Positions 50,231 to 61,017 are shown, counted from the first letter of the stretch. The stretch is DNA of 64,000 nt from Symbiodinium natans (GCA_905221605.1 CAJNDS010002086.1:441001-505000); one strand, 5' to 3'. Translations and numbers: made by a program. Notes: a model not told the origin generated them from the letters alone.

Positions 50231-51459
50231 GTCGAATACATGGAAGCAAAGTAGAAGGCGTCGGGTGCATAGGGGTGTCCCGGTAGACGTTCTTCACTTC
50301 CTGCACTTGCGTTCGTCGTGCTCAATACTTAGAGCAATAACTTGTATCATAGAGAATGAATGACAACATGTATGTATATCATAGACCAACTTCGACTTCG
50401 AAGGAAATTCGAAGAACATGCCGGGCGCATAAGGGTCCCAATAGCTGTCCTTCGTTACTAAACTCTCAATTCCAAGCGACAGCCATGCACAATCGAGATA
50501 CCTGGCGCGCTGAAGCCCCACTAGACCGCAATCAGCTCATTTACGTGGGTCGCTATGGGAACATCATCCCTAAACCCTAAACCTTGGGACATCTTTCCAG
50601 GGGGACCGGTCAGTGGCCCAATAGTCACACGGATTCAATATTGGTTTTCAATACTCGGGGTGGCCCATGTTCGCTTAGGGCCTTGAGATACAAAAGGAAA
50701 TGCATCTGCCCCACACTGCATAAAGCCAAAATAGGTTTTAGGGTTTCGGGATAAGGCATTCTACAACTTTCCCAGCAACCTGTTACTGTTAGAGGCCTGG
50801 ATGAAAACAAGGGTTCAGGCCTCCCGATAGCGTCCTCATCCCTAAACCCCAAACCCTAAATCCTAAACCCTAAACCATCCTATATCTTAGAATTCCTTTA
50901 TAAGCCACGAGGCCGGCTACAGGAAGCTTCGTTTGATTGGACTGACAAGCAAATGTGCTGGGCTCTGGCTTCGCAAAGGCCCAATGCTGACACGACCTGG
51001 GTGGTGCAGGGTTTCCATGCTCTTAGGAGGATAATTAAACATGAAGTAAAAATATATATACAAACAAATTAAATAAATGATCAGGACTGGCCGAGGGATG
51101 TGCTCCCGAAAGCCCAAAAACCTACACATGGTTGGACCGCTGGTGTCAGGTTGAGTTGCTGTTCTCGGCAAGCTTGCATCGCCCACCGTGCACACGGAAA
51201 GTCTAAAGACTCAAGGCTGATGCCCCTTAACCCTACATATCCCTACATAAGAACTTAATTGAGAATCCTTTCACCTCTAAACCACCCTCACATGCCTGAT
51301 GCCACTCGGAACAAGAAACAACCAACGCCACTGTCTTGGTTGCTTTTAATCCCTAAACCCTAAACCTTCAACATCGGCCATGCCACTAGATTCGCCACCA
51401 CTGCCTTGATCGATCCTAGCCATAGTCGCCAGGGCATGTGTCATCACTCCGAGCGTGGT

Positions 51460-51482
51460 CCCCCCCCCCCAAAAAAAAAAAA
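51460..51482 (-). repeat. Poly-C to poly-A tract (T-to-G on the other strand)
   Basis: Eleven C then twelve A. Confidence 0.95.
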
Positions 51483-52628
51483 GATATTGAGGGTTTAAGG
51501 TTTGGGCTGATGGGCTGAGACCTGTATGAAGCCTCTGCAAGAGGGCTGAGTCCTGAAGCAGCTTCCAGGTTCAGAAAGGGTTTAGGGTTGATGAGTTTTA
51601 CCTCGACAACGTTCGTCCACCAAGCCAGAGCCCAGCAGTTCTTCTCACCAACAAGGTGTGGCCCGCGTGGAATCGTCATGGTCAGAGAAAACTGCCTTGT
51701 TGGGGTTCAAGCTCTAGGAACAGAGCCTTCAGCCCTTATGGGTCCTAAACTCTAGGCCCGAAGTCTAAACCCGGTCCCGAAAATCCGGAATGGATGCGCC
51801 CTTGCAAATCAATGCTTTAGGATCGGGGTCAACTTGAGCGGTTAGCAGCCCCCCGCAGAAGCTCGATAAGAAAGCCAGTTGCACGAAGCATCCAAAGTGC
51901 CGTGCCGTCCATCGGAAAGACACAGACCAAGAAGTATGTACCCGAGGTGCGAGCTCCTGCAGAAGCCGAATGGTGACGGCATTCTCCGCTATGCAGCCGC
52001 TGCTGCAGGCTCGAGAGGGCAGGGTCGGACGGACTGCAGCACACAGACGGAATCGGGAGTTTGGATTCAAGGCTTGTGGCTTCGTTGCCTTACAAAGCCT
52101 GAAGCTTGACCCAGAACCCAAGTCATGGAAACACCAAGGGTGGTGCTGCTAATTGCCAGGCTGTTCAATTCAGTTTGCTCATGTTTGCTCGGGTTGAGCA
52201 CTTCGTTGCCCGAATCCAGGGCCCCTTCGGAGGTCCGTACGTACACCAGGGCACATGGGGTGTGCCTGTCAGGGATGTTGTGAGACTGTTGGCATTCGTT
52301 GGGTGCGTTCCCGCATGTTGGCGCTGGCAGTGGTGGGGGTTAGGCAACAGCCGCTTCTCTTCGTCCATATCAATGTCGATTCTCGCCAGGGGTCTGTGTC
52401 TAGCCATACCGGCGTTGCGTGTTCAACCGACATCGTTGCCAGAATGTGCTTCCACGGAAGCTCTTGCTTTGGGGACACAGCGGCATGCGGGCACGATGCC
52501 TTTACGTTGAGCTTTGTGGCTTTGTGGCATATACAAGCTGAGCGCGCGCTACACGGCTAATGATATCTATGCCCGTGATGCTAACAATGGTCTCTCGTGT
52601 GTTGGTTCGCAGAGCTGGGCTCGGGCTG

Positions 52629-52659
52629 GTTTAGGGTTTAGGGTTCAGGGTTTAGGGCT
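52629..52659 (+). repeat. Short telomeric block, 4 units
   Basis: Includes one TTCAGGG. The only block of note between 51.4 and 54.1 kb. Confidence 0.9.
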
Positions 52660-54115
52660 TCATGATACTCCAGAAAGAAAAGTGTATCACATTGGGCCAG
52701 TTGCGCGAGTCGAAATCTGAGCAAAGAAGCCTTGGACTTTACGAAGGTGGGATGCAAGTCCGTGGGGAAGTAGAGCTCAGACGAGGAGGCGCAGGGCGGG
52801 GTTGGGTTGTTCAGGTTGATGATGTCCGAACGAGAAGCTTACAACTCCAGACTTCACCTGTAAGCCCTCAATCGTCTACCCTCTCCCCGTGTGTCCTTTG
52901 AAGATGTGGAGCCTGTAGTATGAGTTTTGGAGTTTAAAGGGTTTAGGCAGCAGCCTGTCATGGCCAGAATCGAGAATTGAGGTCTTCCGGGCCTTCAAGG
53001 GGCATGCCGGCGTAGAACCCTTTAGCTGAGCAGTCATCTTTGGGCGCCGTTTCCTTGAGGACACTTGGTTGGCACATCCTTCGTTGGAAGAGCTAGAAGG
53101 TGCTCTGTCTTGAATCGGCCCTGAGTTAGCTTTTGTTAACTTCAAGCCGTCTCACTTGAGCGCCCAAAAAGCCTTAGAAACACCTGGCAAAACCTCGACC
53201 AGCACGATGAACAGGAGGGGCCCGTGTTGCCCTCTTCCAGGAGGCCGCTGCGGAGGTGCAGACCCCATCTCTTGAACCTACCAGGATGGGCTATTATGGG
53301 CTCTTCGGCCTTCAAAATCCCCATAACGAAGGGCCCTTTAAGGAATCATAATAGGGTATCGTAGCCCATCCTGGTAAAGGAATCTCATCTCAACCTGACG
53401 CTGCAAGATCAGAGGCTTTTCGAGGCTGGTGAGTTTTGGACGGGTCCACACTAGAACCCATATGAGACCGAATCACCGTCGCTTGCTTGGTTGACGGTTT
53501 AGGACAAGTTTAGGAATTCAGGGAGACTTGGGGTCGAGGTACCTGGCCTTTGCACGGCCGAGAATTGAGGGTTCGGAAAGAGGTGGGGAATCAACAACCG
53601 TTCTTGCTTGTGTCAGACGCAAAGCTTCCCTGTGGCTCATGGCCCTGCCATTGCAGCACTAGGGCTCCAAGAGACTCTTCGCTTTCAAGGCGTCGGCAGA
53701 ACCTAGAAGTCCGGAGGGGCCTTCTTAAGCATGGCATAGCAGCATCATGGGATATCATAGTGTCACACACACATGAAGCCCTGGGGGTACATCGCAGTAG
53801 CCTAGGTATTCCCTTTTTTTGCAATGGTTTTTAGGAGCTTGAGTGAGTCGCTGGTTTCTAAGTTGTCGTTCATGGCAGGAGCTCCGCTTGCTGGTTTCTC
53901 AGCCCATATTCACTCCCAGACAGGGCCTCAATCCCATCATGAGTCACCCCACTCTGTAGCCATCAGCTGTAGATCTCAAAGACCTCCAAACAAAACCCTA
54001 AGCCCTTAGCCCTAAACTCTAAGCCCTATCCCTACACGCCGGTCTAGAAAGAAATGCTGCCTTGCCCACGTTGAGTTCCATGCAAGACTCCACAGACGAG
54101 GCCGGCTCTTCAAGG
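52660..54115. other. Repeat-poor stretch with one family A element
   Basis: Apart from the element at 53281 I see no repeats and no recognisable gene. Confidence 0.5.
53281..53374 (+). mobile_element. Family A element
   Basis: CCAGGATGGGCTATTATGGG to GTAGCCCATCCTGG, with a short insertion near the left end (GGGCTCTTCGGCC). TA flanks both ends. Confidence 0.85.
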
Positions 54116-54121
54116 ATACAG

Positions 54122-54154
54122 TTAGGGTTTAGGGTTTAGGGTTTAGGGTTTAGG
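54122..54154 (+). repeat. Telomeric block flanked by ATACAG
   Basis: Four to five TTTAGGG units; ATACAG at 54116-54121 and 54159-54164. Confidence 0.9.
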
Positions 54155-54271
54155 ACTAATACAGGTGCTGGCGTCTTGCATTCAGCGCAAGGTCGACTTA
54201 AGCTTCTTTCTGGGTCGCCTGAGATCAGGACTTGGGTTGTGGGTGCTTTTGAAAGATATCCGCAGAATTTC

Positions 54272-54366
54272 CCTAAACCCTAAACCCCAAACCCTAAACC
54301 CCAAACCCCAAACCCTAAACCCTAAACCCTAAACCCCAAACCCCAAACCCCAAACCCTAAACCCTA
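54272..54366 (-). repeat. Telomeric block, 13 units rich in CCCCAAA
   Basis: CCCTAAA with two runs of consecutive CCCCAAA. Confidence 0.95.
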
Positions 54367-54449
54367 TGAATGAACCCTAGGATCCCAAAGCCATACTCCC
54401 ACGTAAGGCCGATGCCCGAACCCAGACCTTAGGCATGAGAGCCGGCTTG

Positions 54450-54607
54450 GAGGTTCATGGTACTTATGAACCTATTTAGGGTTTAGGGTTTAGGGTTTAG
54501 GGTTTGCGGTTAGGGTTTAGGGTTTAGGGTTTAGGGTTTAGGGTTTAGGGTTTAGGGTTTAGGGTTTAGGGTTTAGGGTTTGCGGTTTAGGGTAACTGTA
54601 CTTAAGG
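54450..54607 (+). mobile_element. Family F element interrupted by a telomeric block
   Basis: CTTGGAGGTTCATGGTACTT and ATGAACC are followed by about 120 bp of TTTAGGG units. TAACTGTACTTA, the next word in the intact family, resumes at 54595. The distal half is lost. Confidence 0.85.
54474..54594 (+). repeat. Telomeric block inside a family F element, 17 units
   Basis: TTTAGGG with TTTGCGG variants at 54504 and 54580. Confidence 0.97.
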
Positions 54608-54641
54608 ACCCCCTTCAGGAGTTGGGCCCTGTAGGTGCGGC

Positions 54642-54754
54642 TAGTATACGCGTCGGAATATTTTTCGAATGGTATTCCCTTATGGTCCCTTTATAAGTAT
54701 ACTAGAATAACCCCCCCCCAAAACCCTGTTCTAATGATTAAGGCTCCTATAGTA
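54642..54754 (+). mobile_element. Family G element
   Basis: TAGTATACGCGTCGGAATAT to CTAATGATTAAGGCTCCTAT, with TTCCCTTATGGTCCCTTTAT as in the copy at 9914. Confidence 0.8.
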
Positions 54755-54854
54755 GGCCTTTCAAAACGTGCAAGGGTCAGAACAGTGCCTGCTAGATCTT
54801 GTGTAAGCAAACGCAGCACACCGAGCATCCTGTCGGAAAGTCTTTGCACGACTA

Positions 54855-55023
54855 GGTAGCCCAGTGGTGCCCTTTTCCCTTTGTTTGGTTCAAGGTCCCC
54901 CTTATAAGGTAACCAACCCCCAAAAAAGCGTAAACCCTAAACCCTAAACCCTAAACCCTAAACCCTGAACCCTAAACCCAAAAAAAGGGTACCCCTATTG
55001 TGATATATGGTTACTGGGCTACC
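54855..55023 (+). mobile_element. Family I element interrupted by a telomeric block
   Basis: GGTAGCCCAGTGGTGCCC to GGTTACTGGGCTACC, with matching inverted ends GGTAGCCCAGT/ACTGGGCTACC. A CCCTAAA block sits at 54929-54979, between two copies of AAAAAAG. Confidence 0.9.
54929..54979 (-). repeat. Telomeric block inside a family I element, 7 units
   Basis: CGTAAACCC start, one CCCTGAA, between AAAAAAG copies at 54922-54928 and 54981-54987. Confidence 0.97.
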
Positions 55024-55145
55024 AAGTCTACCTTCGCCCCAAGCTCCGGCGTCGGCTTTAGTTACACACCGCGTCAGCCAGCTAGTCATGCTGCGTACGT
55101 GTGGCAAATGGTCGGGTCCGAAGCGCTAGGGCTGACAACCCTCAC

Positions 55146-55228
55146 GGTTTAGGGTTTAGGGTTTAGGGTTTAGGGTTTAGGGTTTAGGGTTTAGGGTTTA
55201 GGGTTTAGGGTTTAGGGTTTAGGGTTTC
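55146..55228 (+). repeat. Telomeric block, 12 units
   Basis: Uniform TTTAGGG. Confidence 0.95.
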
Positions 55229-55497
55229 GTAATTTCTGCAATGAGCTGCTTCACACATACATCCTGAAAGGCTTCCTGGGGCGAACCCCAGGAGAGGCTG
55301 AAGACGACACTGTTCTGACCCCGAAGCTACTCTTCAACTCAGAAGGCCAAACACAATCAGTTCTAACACCAACAAATCCTGAAAAAAAAAAAAAAAACAA
55401 ATTCCCAAGCCCAAGCTTCACAGCTGCGAGCCCGAAGTCCGACCTCCCTGCCCAAAGCGAACCTCAAGACCCCCAAAGCTCCAAGTACCTGCGCACA

Positions 55498-55569
55498 GGT
55501 TTAGGGTTTAGGGTTTAGGGTTTAGGGTTTAGGGTTTAGGGTTTAGGGTTTAGGGTTTAGGGTTTAGGG
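55498..55569 (+). repeat. Telomeric block, 10 units
   Basis: Uniform TTTAGGG. Confidence 0.95.
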
Positions 55570-55701
55570 GAACAAGAAAACACGAGACAGGCCATCTTCC
55601 TGGCTTCCTCGGGAGACGTGGAGTACTTGCGCCCCTCGAAGTCGGCTGTCCGGCAGGACCCTGATTGAGCACGGTCCCAGCCTGTTGATCGCGGGTTTCA
55701 C

Positions 55702-55770
55702 TTTTTTTTTTTTTGGGTGGGGGGGGGGGGGGGGGGGGTTGGGTTGGTTGGGGGGGTGGGGGGGGGGGGT
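55702..55770 (+). repeat. Poly-T to poly-G tract
   Basis: About 13 T followed by some 55 bases of almost pure G with scattered T. The Gly-rich start of the chance ORF at 55717 comes from this tract. Confidence 0.95.
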
Positions 55771-56594
55771 TGCAAGATGAAGGCCAGTCTGGCTGTTGAG
55801 CAGTTCTTGAGAGGGCGCAGCTTCCCCTCCCGAGCTTTCAGGGCTCGGGTTGAGACTTGGGGAAGAGGGCGAAGAGTTGAGGGGCTCAGGGGTCAGCCTG
55901 GGGTTCAGGGTTCAGGGCCTGTTGGGATATCGGATCCGGCCAGGAATGCCGAGAGGTTCGCTCCTTCACGCGTCCCGCTGGCAAGGGCATGTACCAGCGA
56001 GGGAAAGGAGGCTTCATGCGACCTGAGCGTCTGGGCTTCAGGGTTGCAGCTTCAGGGGTTCATCAGAAGGGTGGAAGTTGGATTTAGGCCTGACACATGG
56101 AGGAGGGGCCTGCCACTGATGAGTACGAAGCACATACAGTATGGTTTATCCAGCCAGGCACTTGCATCCTTTCAGTGTCTGCGTGTGAGATTTTACATGT
56201 GCTTCGAGCACGCGCTTGTTTGCTTGCCGGGTTCGTGAGCTCAGTGGGGGTCTGCTGGCATTCAGTAAGCCCAGGGCCCAGGTGTTAAATCGCGAATGGC
56301 CTATAGGCGTCGATCCCAACAGGAAAAAATGGAGCCATGAACCTTAGGTGTTAGCAACTGCTCAGCTCAGTCCCAACACCGCCACCTAACCACATTGGCA
56401 ACAAACACATGTAGAGCAGCTCTCATCCCGTACCCTCGGCTGCCCCCCTTGAGGCCTTTTTGTTTGAGGAAAACCGTAGAAACCCTCGGGTCGCGCGTCG
56501 CCATGCGGGCAGGCTATGGATACGGCTTCTCCTCTCATCCTCAAACCATCCTCGTTCCCTACGACTGCTGGCAGTCAGATGAGGCACGGCCCGG

Positions 56595-56624
56595 TGTTTA
56601 GGGTTTAGGGTTTAGGGTTTAGGG
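56595..56624 (+). repeat. Short telomeric block, 4 units
   Basis: Uniform TTTAGGG. Confidence 0.9.
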
Positions 56625-57010
56625 ATCCTGCAGCCCTTGCATCTGGCTTGATTCTCTCAAAGTCCTCAGTGCTCAGCCCTGAAGCATGAGCTCATGAGCT
56701 CCAGGATCCTGCGCCTGAGACCCTGAATCCCGAGCCCAACGAAACACCACAACATCTGGGTCTTGGATGTTCCGGCATCCTTGTTGAAGCTTCGGGCTTT
56801 CTGGTATTGCTTGTTTTCGTGCGTGGGTCGGCGAAGGTCAGCCCTGTGACGCATGGTTTATGACGAAAGGGGGGTGCACGCAGGAGTCTCCTACGAGCAG
56901 CATGCTAGAAATGGCAGCTTATGGTTTGGAAGGTCTTTGCACGAGGTTCCCGAGCAGTTTGCACAGCGTTTCAAGAGAACTTGACTGTCAAACGGTCCTT
57001 GGGAACACGA

Positions 57011-57114
57011 AACCTAAAATGGTGGGGGGGTGGTATATATGCCCTATACAACTATAATATTCCTATGAAGGTACATGGACCATAAACCCTTTTGGGGTTC
57101 ATACAGTCCCAAAA
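57011..57114 (+). mobile_element. Family D element
   Basis: AACCTAAAATGGTGGGGG to GGGTTCATACAGTCCCAAAA, with CTATACAACTATAATATTCC and ACCATAAACCCTTTTGGGG. Confidence 0.75.
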
Positions 57115-57215
57115 GTTTGCTCACGGCCCTTGAACCACACACCTCAAGGTGCACGTGGGCTGTGCCTGGATAGAGGTTGTGGCGCCACCTGGGAAAGTGT
57201 CTTGGATTCTGACAC

Positions 57216-57256
57216 CCTAAATCCTAAACCCTAAACCCTACACCCTAAACCCTACA
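57216..57256 (-). repeat. Short telomeric block, 6 units
   Basis: CCCTAAA with CCCTAAT and CCCTACA variants. Confidence 0.85.
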
Positions 57257-57356
57257 CACAAAAGCAGTTGCCGCCCCTTAGATTCGGCCAAAGAAGCCAC
57301 TGAGAATGGATGCTTTGGCCTTCTTCAAGCGCTTGGCGCCTGTATCAACTACTAGG

Positions 57357-57449
57357 TAGGCTCCTGGGACATTTTATATTTTTCCCTTATTGGGTTAAGA
57401 GGATCATATCTACGAATATTTTTCAAAGGGCTTTAAGGGCCATCCTAGA
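57357..57449 (+). mobile_element. Family H element
   Basis: TAGGCTCCTGGGACATTTTA to CTTTAAGGGCCATCCTAG. The centre GAGGATCATATCTACGAATA matches the copy at 3070 without change, pointing to recent mobility. Confidence 0.8.
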
Positions 57450-58328
57450 CTATTTTTGCATCTCATCCTCAGGCACTTGATGCTACGCAGCCACAAGCGG
57501 GGTGGATGGGAGCCAGGACGGATTCAAGTTCAGGCTCTAGAATCTAGATGTCGACTCAGGGTCCATGAGAGAGGGTGGGGGAAAGGGCAGGCACAAGCGC
57601 TTCAAATCTGAATACTGCTGTTCCTGATAGTTGATTTTCGATCAAAGGCTGCTGTGGGACTCTATCAAATATGATAAAAACCAAACTTGATGAATCTGTT
57701 GACTCCTTGGACGCATCGCCATCCTCAGAAAACTTGAAGGGTTTTGCGCAGCCCCTGGCCCCGTGGATCCCAACAGCACTAGCACGAGCCACAAAGCCCG
57801 CAAAGCAGCCGCGGATCCTAATTGCCCTTTGAAATGCACGTGATCCCATCCCGCAGGAGCGTCTGTTTTCTTTCCATGCAAATGCCAAAAGCCTGAGGTC
57901 TCTACACGCCTCAGCCTCACCATGCACATGCCCAGAAAGACCATCCCACACAGCACACCCTCGCAATCACCCGTAAGACCCCAAAGTGCCCCAAATGCAA
58001 GGCTTTGGCTCAACTGCAGGTCAGCCTGCCTGTGAGCCTTGAGCTGAAGATGGTTGTTGGGTGGGGGGGGGGTGGGGGGGGGCGGGAGCAGATGCCTTCC
58101 TTGACACTTGACACTTTTTGGTAGGGCCACTGTGGGACTAAAGGGGGTGTAGACATGTGCAGACGGTTCTCGGTTTTCTTTGGCTGCTTTAGGGTTTCCA
58201 CATCTGGTCTCAGGCCCATTCAGGCCGACTAAGCTCAGCGAGGTGGTGGGAAACACGACGCGCGCGCTCGAAGGTGGCGCTGTGGAGCAGTTTGCTTGCT
58301 CAGGCCCAAAGACCCTCAGGGTTTGGCG

Positions 58329-58385
58329 TTCAGGGTTTAGGGTTTAGGGTTCAGGGTTTAGGGTCTAGGGTTTAGGGTTTAGGGT
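58329..58385 (+). repeat. Telomeric block, 7 units
   Basis: TTCAGGG, TTTAGGG and TCTAGGG mixed. Confidence 0.9.
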
Positions 58386-58505
58386 GGGGATTTCAGTTGG
58401 CCAGAAGAGGGATCACAGTGTGCCCGCCATGGTTCTCATCGCGCGTTCCATGGAGTCCCTCGAGCCAGCGGTGCCCTCGCAGGCCATTTCTCTCACCGAG
58501 GACCA

Positions 58506-58583
58506 TACCCTAGACCCTAGACCCTAGACCCTAAACCCTAAACCCTAAACCCTAAACCCTAAACCCTAAACCCAAACCCTAAA
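58506..58583 (-). repeat. Telomeric block, 11 units
   Basis: Three consecutive CCCTAGA, then CCCTAAA and one short CCCAAA. Confidence 0.95.
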
Positions 58584-58662
58584 TGGAAGACCCTAGGGTC
58601 CCAGCATGTCCCTGAGCTTGGGGGATTTGACTGTCAATATGGGCTCTGGGGCGTGCTGTGCA

Positions 58663-58803
58663 TACAAGGTGGGGCCCCCTAGTTATAAGTAGAGTTATAA
58701 GAGCCCTAAATTGGGTTATAAGGATCCTAAATTAGGTTGTAAGTCCCTCAACGGTTGTAAGTCCCTTAACTCAGTTAGTATAGTAAGGGGGCCCCTCCTT
58801 GTA
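58663..58803 (-). mobile_element. Family E element, with a short internal duplication
   Basis: TACAAGGTGGGGCCCCC to GGGGGCCCCTCCTTGTA. TTGTAAGTCCCTCAACGG and TTGTAAGTCCCTTAACTC are a local tandem copy not seen in other members. Confidence 0.85.
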
Positions 58804-59571
58804 TCTGTGCGTGCTCTCAACACTCATCCAGGTGTACAGACAGAGCGCCTGAGAACTACAAAAGGCTGCAGTGCAGCCTGCTACTTCGTTGCGACTGCCA
58901 AAACCCTGCAGAGCGTTCGCTCGCAACATCTTTTCTGTTTGCTTTTGAGGTTATCCTTTGCTTGCTTTCTGCCTTCTCCCACTGCTCACCGCCGTGTTCG
59001 AGCTCACTCAGCCTTCTGAAGGGGAGTGGCAAACTCTGCGCCGTAAGCGTAGCAACTCCAAAGCTAAGGAAAAGAAAATGGGAAGCGGCAAACCACCCCA
59101 AATCTGACTCCCTAAACAGTGTCAGATCAGGCTATGATTCGGGATGTTGTCCAGTCGTCCTAGCCGCTGGTTTCGTCACAGTCCCGACGATGTGCTGATT
59201 CTCCCTGTGCAGTGTCGTGCTGGTGCCCAGATTCCAGAAGCCGCGCCGAGAGTCAACCCCCAAAGAAGCCAACCGAAATCTGATGGTACCATGGATCCTC
59301 TGGGGAGCGGGGGTGCTCTGAAAGGGAGACTCTCTGCAGGCCCTGAGGCAGAGGCGAGGGAGGTCAGGAGAAATCAGGGGGAAGCAGTTAGTTGCCGACA
59401 GAACCCCCGGGACATGACAAAGGAGACTGACCTCAAGAGGAGACGGGGGAGTGAAAAGTTTCACTAAACTCTCACCCAACCCAACAATAGACAACATCAA
59501 GCCCCCCCCCCCACCAAAAAAAAAGCAGGGCGTGAAGCTGGCAAACCCCGTGTAAAAAGGGAAGTAGCCGT
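58804..59571. other. Repeat-poor stretch, no gene recognised
   Basis: Opposed frames of 107 and 122 codons at 59132-59500. The plus frame starts in good order but has no motif. Confidence 0.45.
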
Positions 59572-59658
59572 AAACCCTAAACCCTAAACCCTAAAAGGCC
59601 CTAAACCCTAAACCCTAAACCCTGAACCCTGAACCCTAAACCCTAAACCCTAAACCCC
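59572..59658 (-). repeat. Telomeric block, 12 units
   Basis: Interrupted once by AAAGGCC; two CCCTGAA. Confidence 0.95.
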
Positions 59659-59810
59659 AGTGCGGTTCAGGCAGGCAAACTTAAAAGGCTCAAGCGGCAA
59701 GCCTAGGCCCGGAACATGCGGCCAACAGCTGAAGCCTTTCAACCCAAGTTCCAAATTGTTCGGTCTAGGGTTTGGAGTTTAATCTCAGCCAAAATTTAAC
59801 CCGCAAGAAG

Positions 59811-59842
59811 TGCTAAACCCTAAACCCTAAACCCTAAACCCT
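59811..59842 (-). repeat. Short telomeric block, 4 units
   Basis: Uniform CCCTAAA. GTGCT occurs just before it and again 9 bp after it, a weak flanking match. Confidence 0.9.
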
Positions 59843-59962
59843 GGCTTTTGTGCTTTCTGATAGGACGCCCTGCGATCGGTCCTGGGGCCATTGCTGGAGC
59901 AGCAGCTCGAGGACTCTTTGGCCGTGAGAGGCTTCCGGTTTGGTGCTTCGAGGTGATTCGAA

Positions 59963-60008
59963 GGGTTTAGGGTTTAGGGTTTGGGGTTTAGGGTTTAGGG
60001 TTTAGGGA
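59963..60008 (+). repeat. Telomeric block, 6 units
   Basis: TTTAGGG with one TTTGGGG. Confidence 0.95.
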
Positions 60009-60344
60009 GTCCAAAGGTTCCAAAGACCTCCGTCGACGTGCGCTGGGAGGGGCGCTTGGGCCAGGAACAGGGAGGGGGGGTGAGGGCCATATTCCTTACT
60101 GTTTTGATTATTAAACCTGCATTAGGGGAATCTGGAGCCCTTACCCCCCTTTTCGTTCCACCCCCTGGTTCCTTATGATTTATGACAGTCCAACTTGTTC
60201 GGTCTCAAAGTAGGACTCGGGTCGCTCCGACGCAGGATATCATGTTTAGGCCCCAAGGTTCAGCATGCGAACGAAGGTTGCCAGAAGGCTCTCGCTTCAA
60301 CGGTTGGGCAGTTCTAAAGTTAACCGATGAATGAGTAGACCTCC

Positions 60345-60392
60345 CCTAAACCCTAAACCCCAAACCCTAAACCCTAAACCCTAAACCCTAAG
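60345..60392 (-). repeat. Telomeric block, 7 units
   Basis: CCCTAAA with one CCCCAAA and a final CCCTAAG. Confidence 0.95.
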
Positions 60393-60741
60393 CCCGACCG
60401 GACCTGCCTTCAAGGACAATTTTTTGCGACACCACCACGCCTTTCAACAGCAGGCGCTGCGTACACAAGCGAGCCCCTGTCAACACTTCGCTTGGCGAAA
60501 GCTGCCAGACAAGGGTCCCCTGTTTCTGAAGGCCTCGTCTTGAGATTTCGGCCCTGAGATTCCTGGAAGGCCATAGAATGTAAAGTTTAGCTCCGAGTTC
60601 CTAACAGCCTGTTCCTCCTCCAAGTCAGGGTTTTGGAGTCTGGATTCAAGGGGCCATTGCCGTATGTCGGAATTCTTACACGTAAACTTCGCAGCACTTA
60701 TGATGATTAAACCACTTCCGCGTACCTCGCAACTGTAAACC

Positions 60742-61017
60742 ATGGCTGGTTCTGCAGTACTTAAGCCTCTTGGATGGGTTCTTCATGGTTCAACCTCCAG
60801 AGATGTGCATAATCTGAATCCAAAGGTGCTGGCATCAATTCAGTATAGCCATGTCCCTGATGGGTTCGCGGCTACCGACTGGCCTGCATCCTGTCGGCAC
60901 TTGAGGTTGGGGGCTTCGGCTTTCGGTTTGGAAGTTTATCATTTGGATTCGAGGTGTCCCCGCAGTCAGCCATTTATTGGCTTCACGAAAGAGTCGTCAT
61001 ATGCCATATGCCTCTGA
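60742..61017 (+). CDS. Short ORF with strong start context, possibly real
   Basis: The ATG lies in ACCATGG and opens 91 codons without low complexity, in a stretch free of telomeric blocks (60393-61483). The product has no recognisable motif and the frame stops at 61017. A pyrimidine-rich TTTGCAG acceptor-like site lies at about 61470. Chance is a serious alternative, since many ORFs of this size occur here. Confidence 0.15.
   Translation: MAGSAVLKPLGWVLHGSTSRDVHNLNPKVLASIQYSHVPDGFAATDWPASCRHLRLGASAFGLEVYHLDSRCPRSQPFIGFTKESSYAICL

Larger units (their letters stand above)
49233..52628. other. Longest stretch nearly free of telomeric blocks
   Basis: Two AT-richer patches (49310-49390, 51035-51085). 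Acceptor-like TTTCTTTTATTTCAG at about 49977. Only one- or two-unit telomeric words (50568, 50840, 51352). No ORF with recognisable content. Confidence 0.45.
55771..58328. other. Repeat-poor stretch with D and H elements
   Basis: Frames of 173 (plus, from a G run) and 204 codons (minus, 57642-58256) have no motif and cross low-complexity sequence (a G run at 58062-58084). I do not call them genes. Confidence 0.45.

Noticed and set aside
55717-56238. 173-codon ORF beginning with a Gly run
   Set aside because: The start lies in the poly-G tract and the remainder has no recognisable content or codon signal.
57990-58010. Second spliced-leader relict (CTTTGGCTCAA)
   Set aside because: Only about 10 bases match and the CCGTAGCC part is absent.
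57556-58256. 136- and 204-codon minus-strand ORFs
   Set aside because: Two frames overlap over 300 bp on the same strand and one passes through a C/G run as poly-Pro. No motif.
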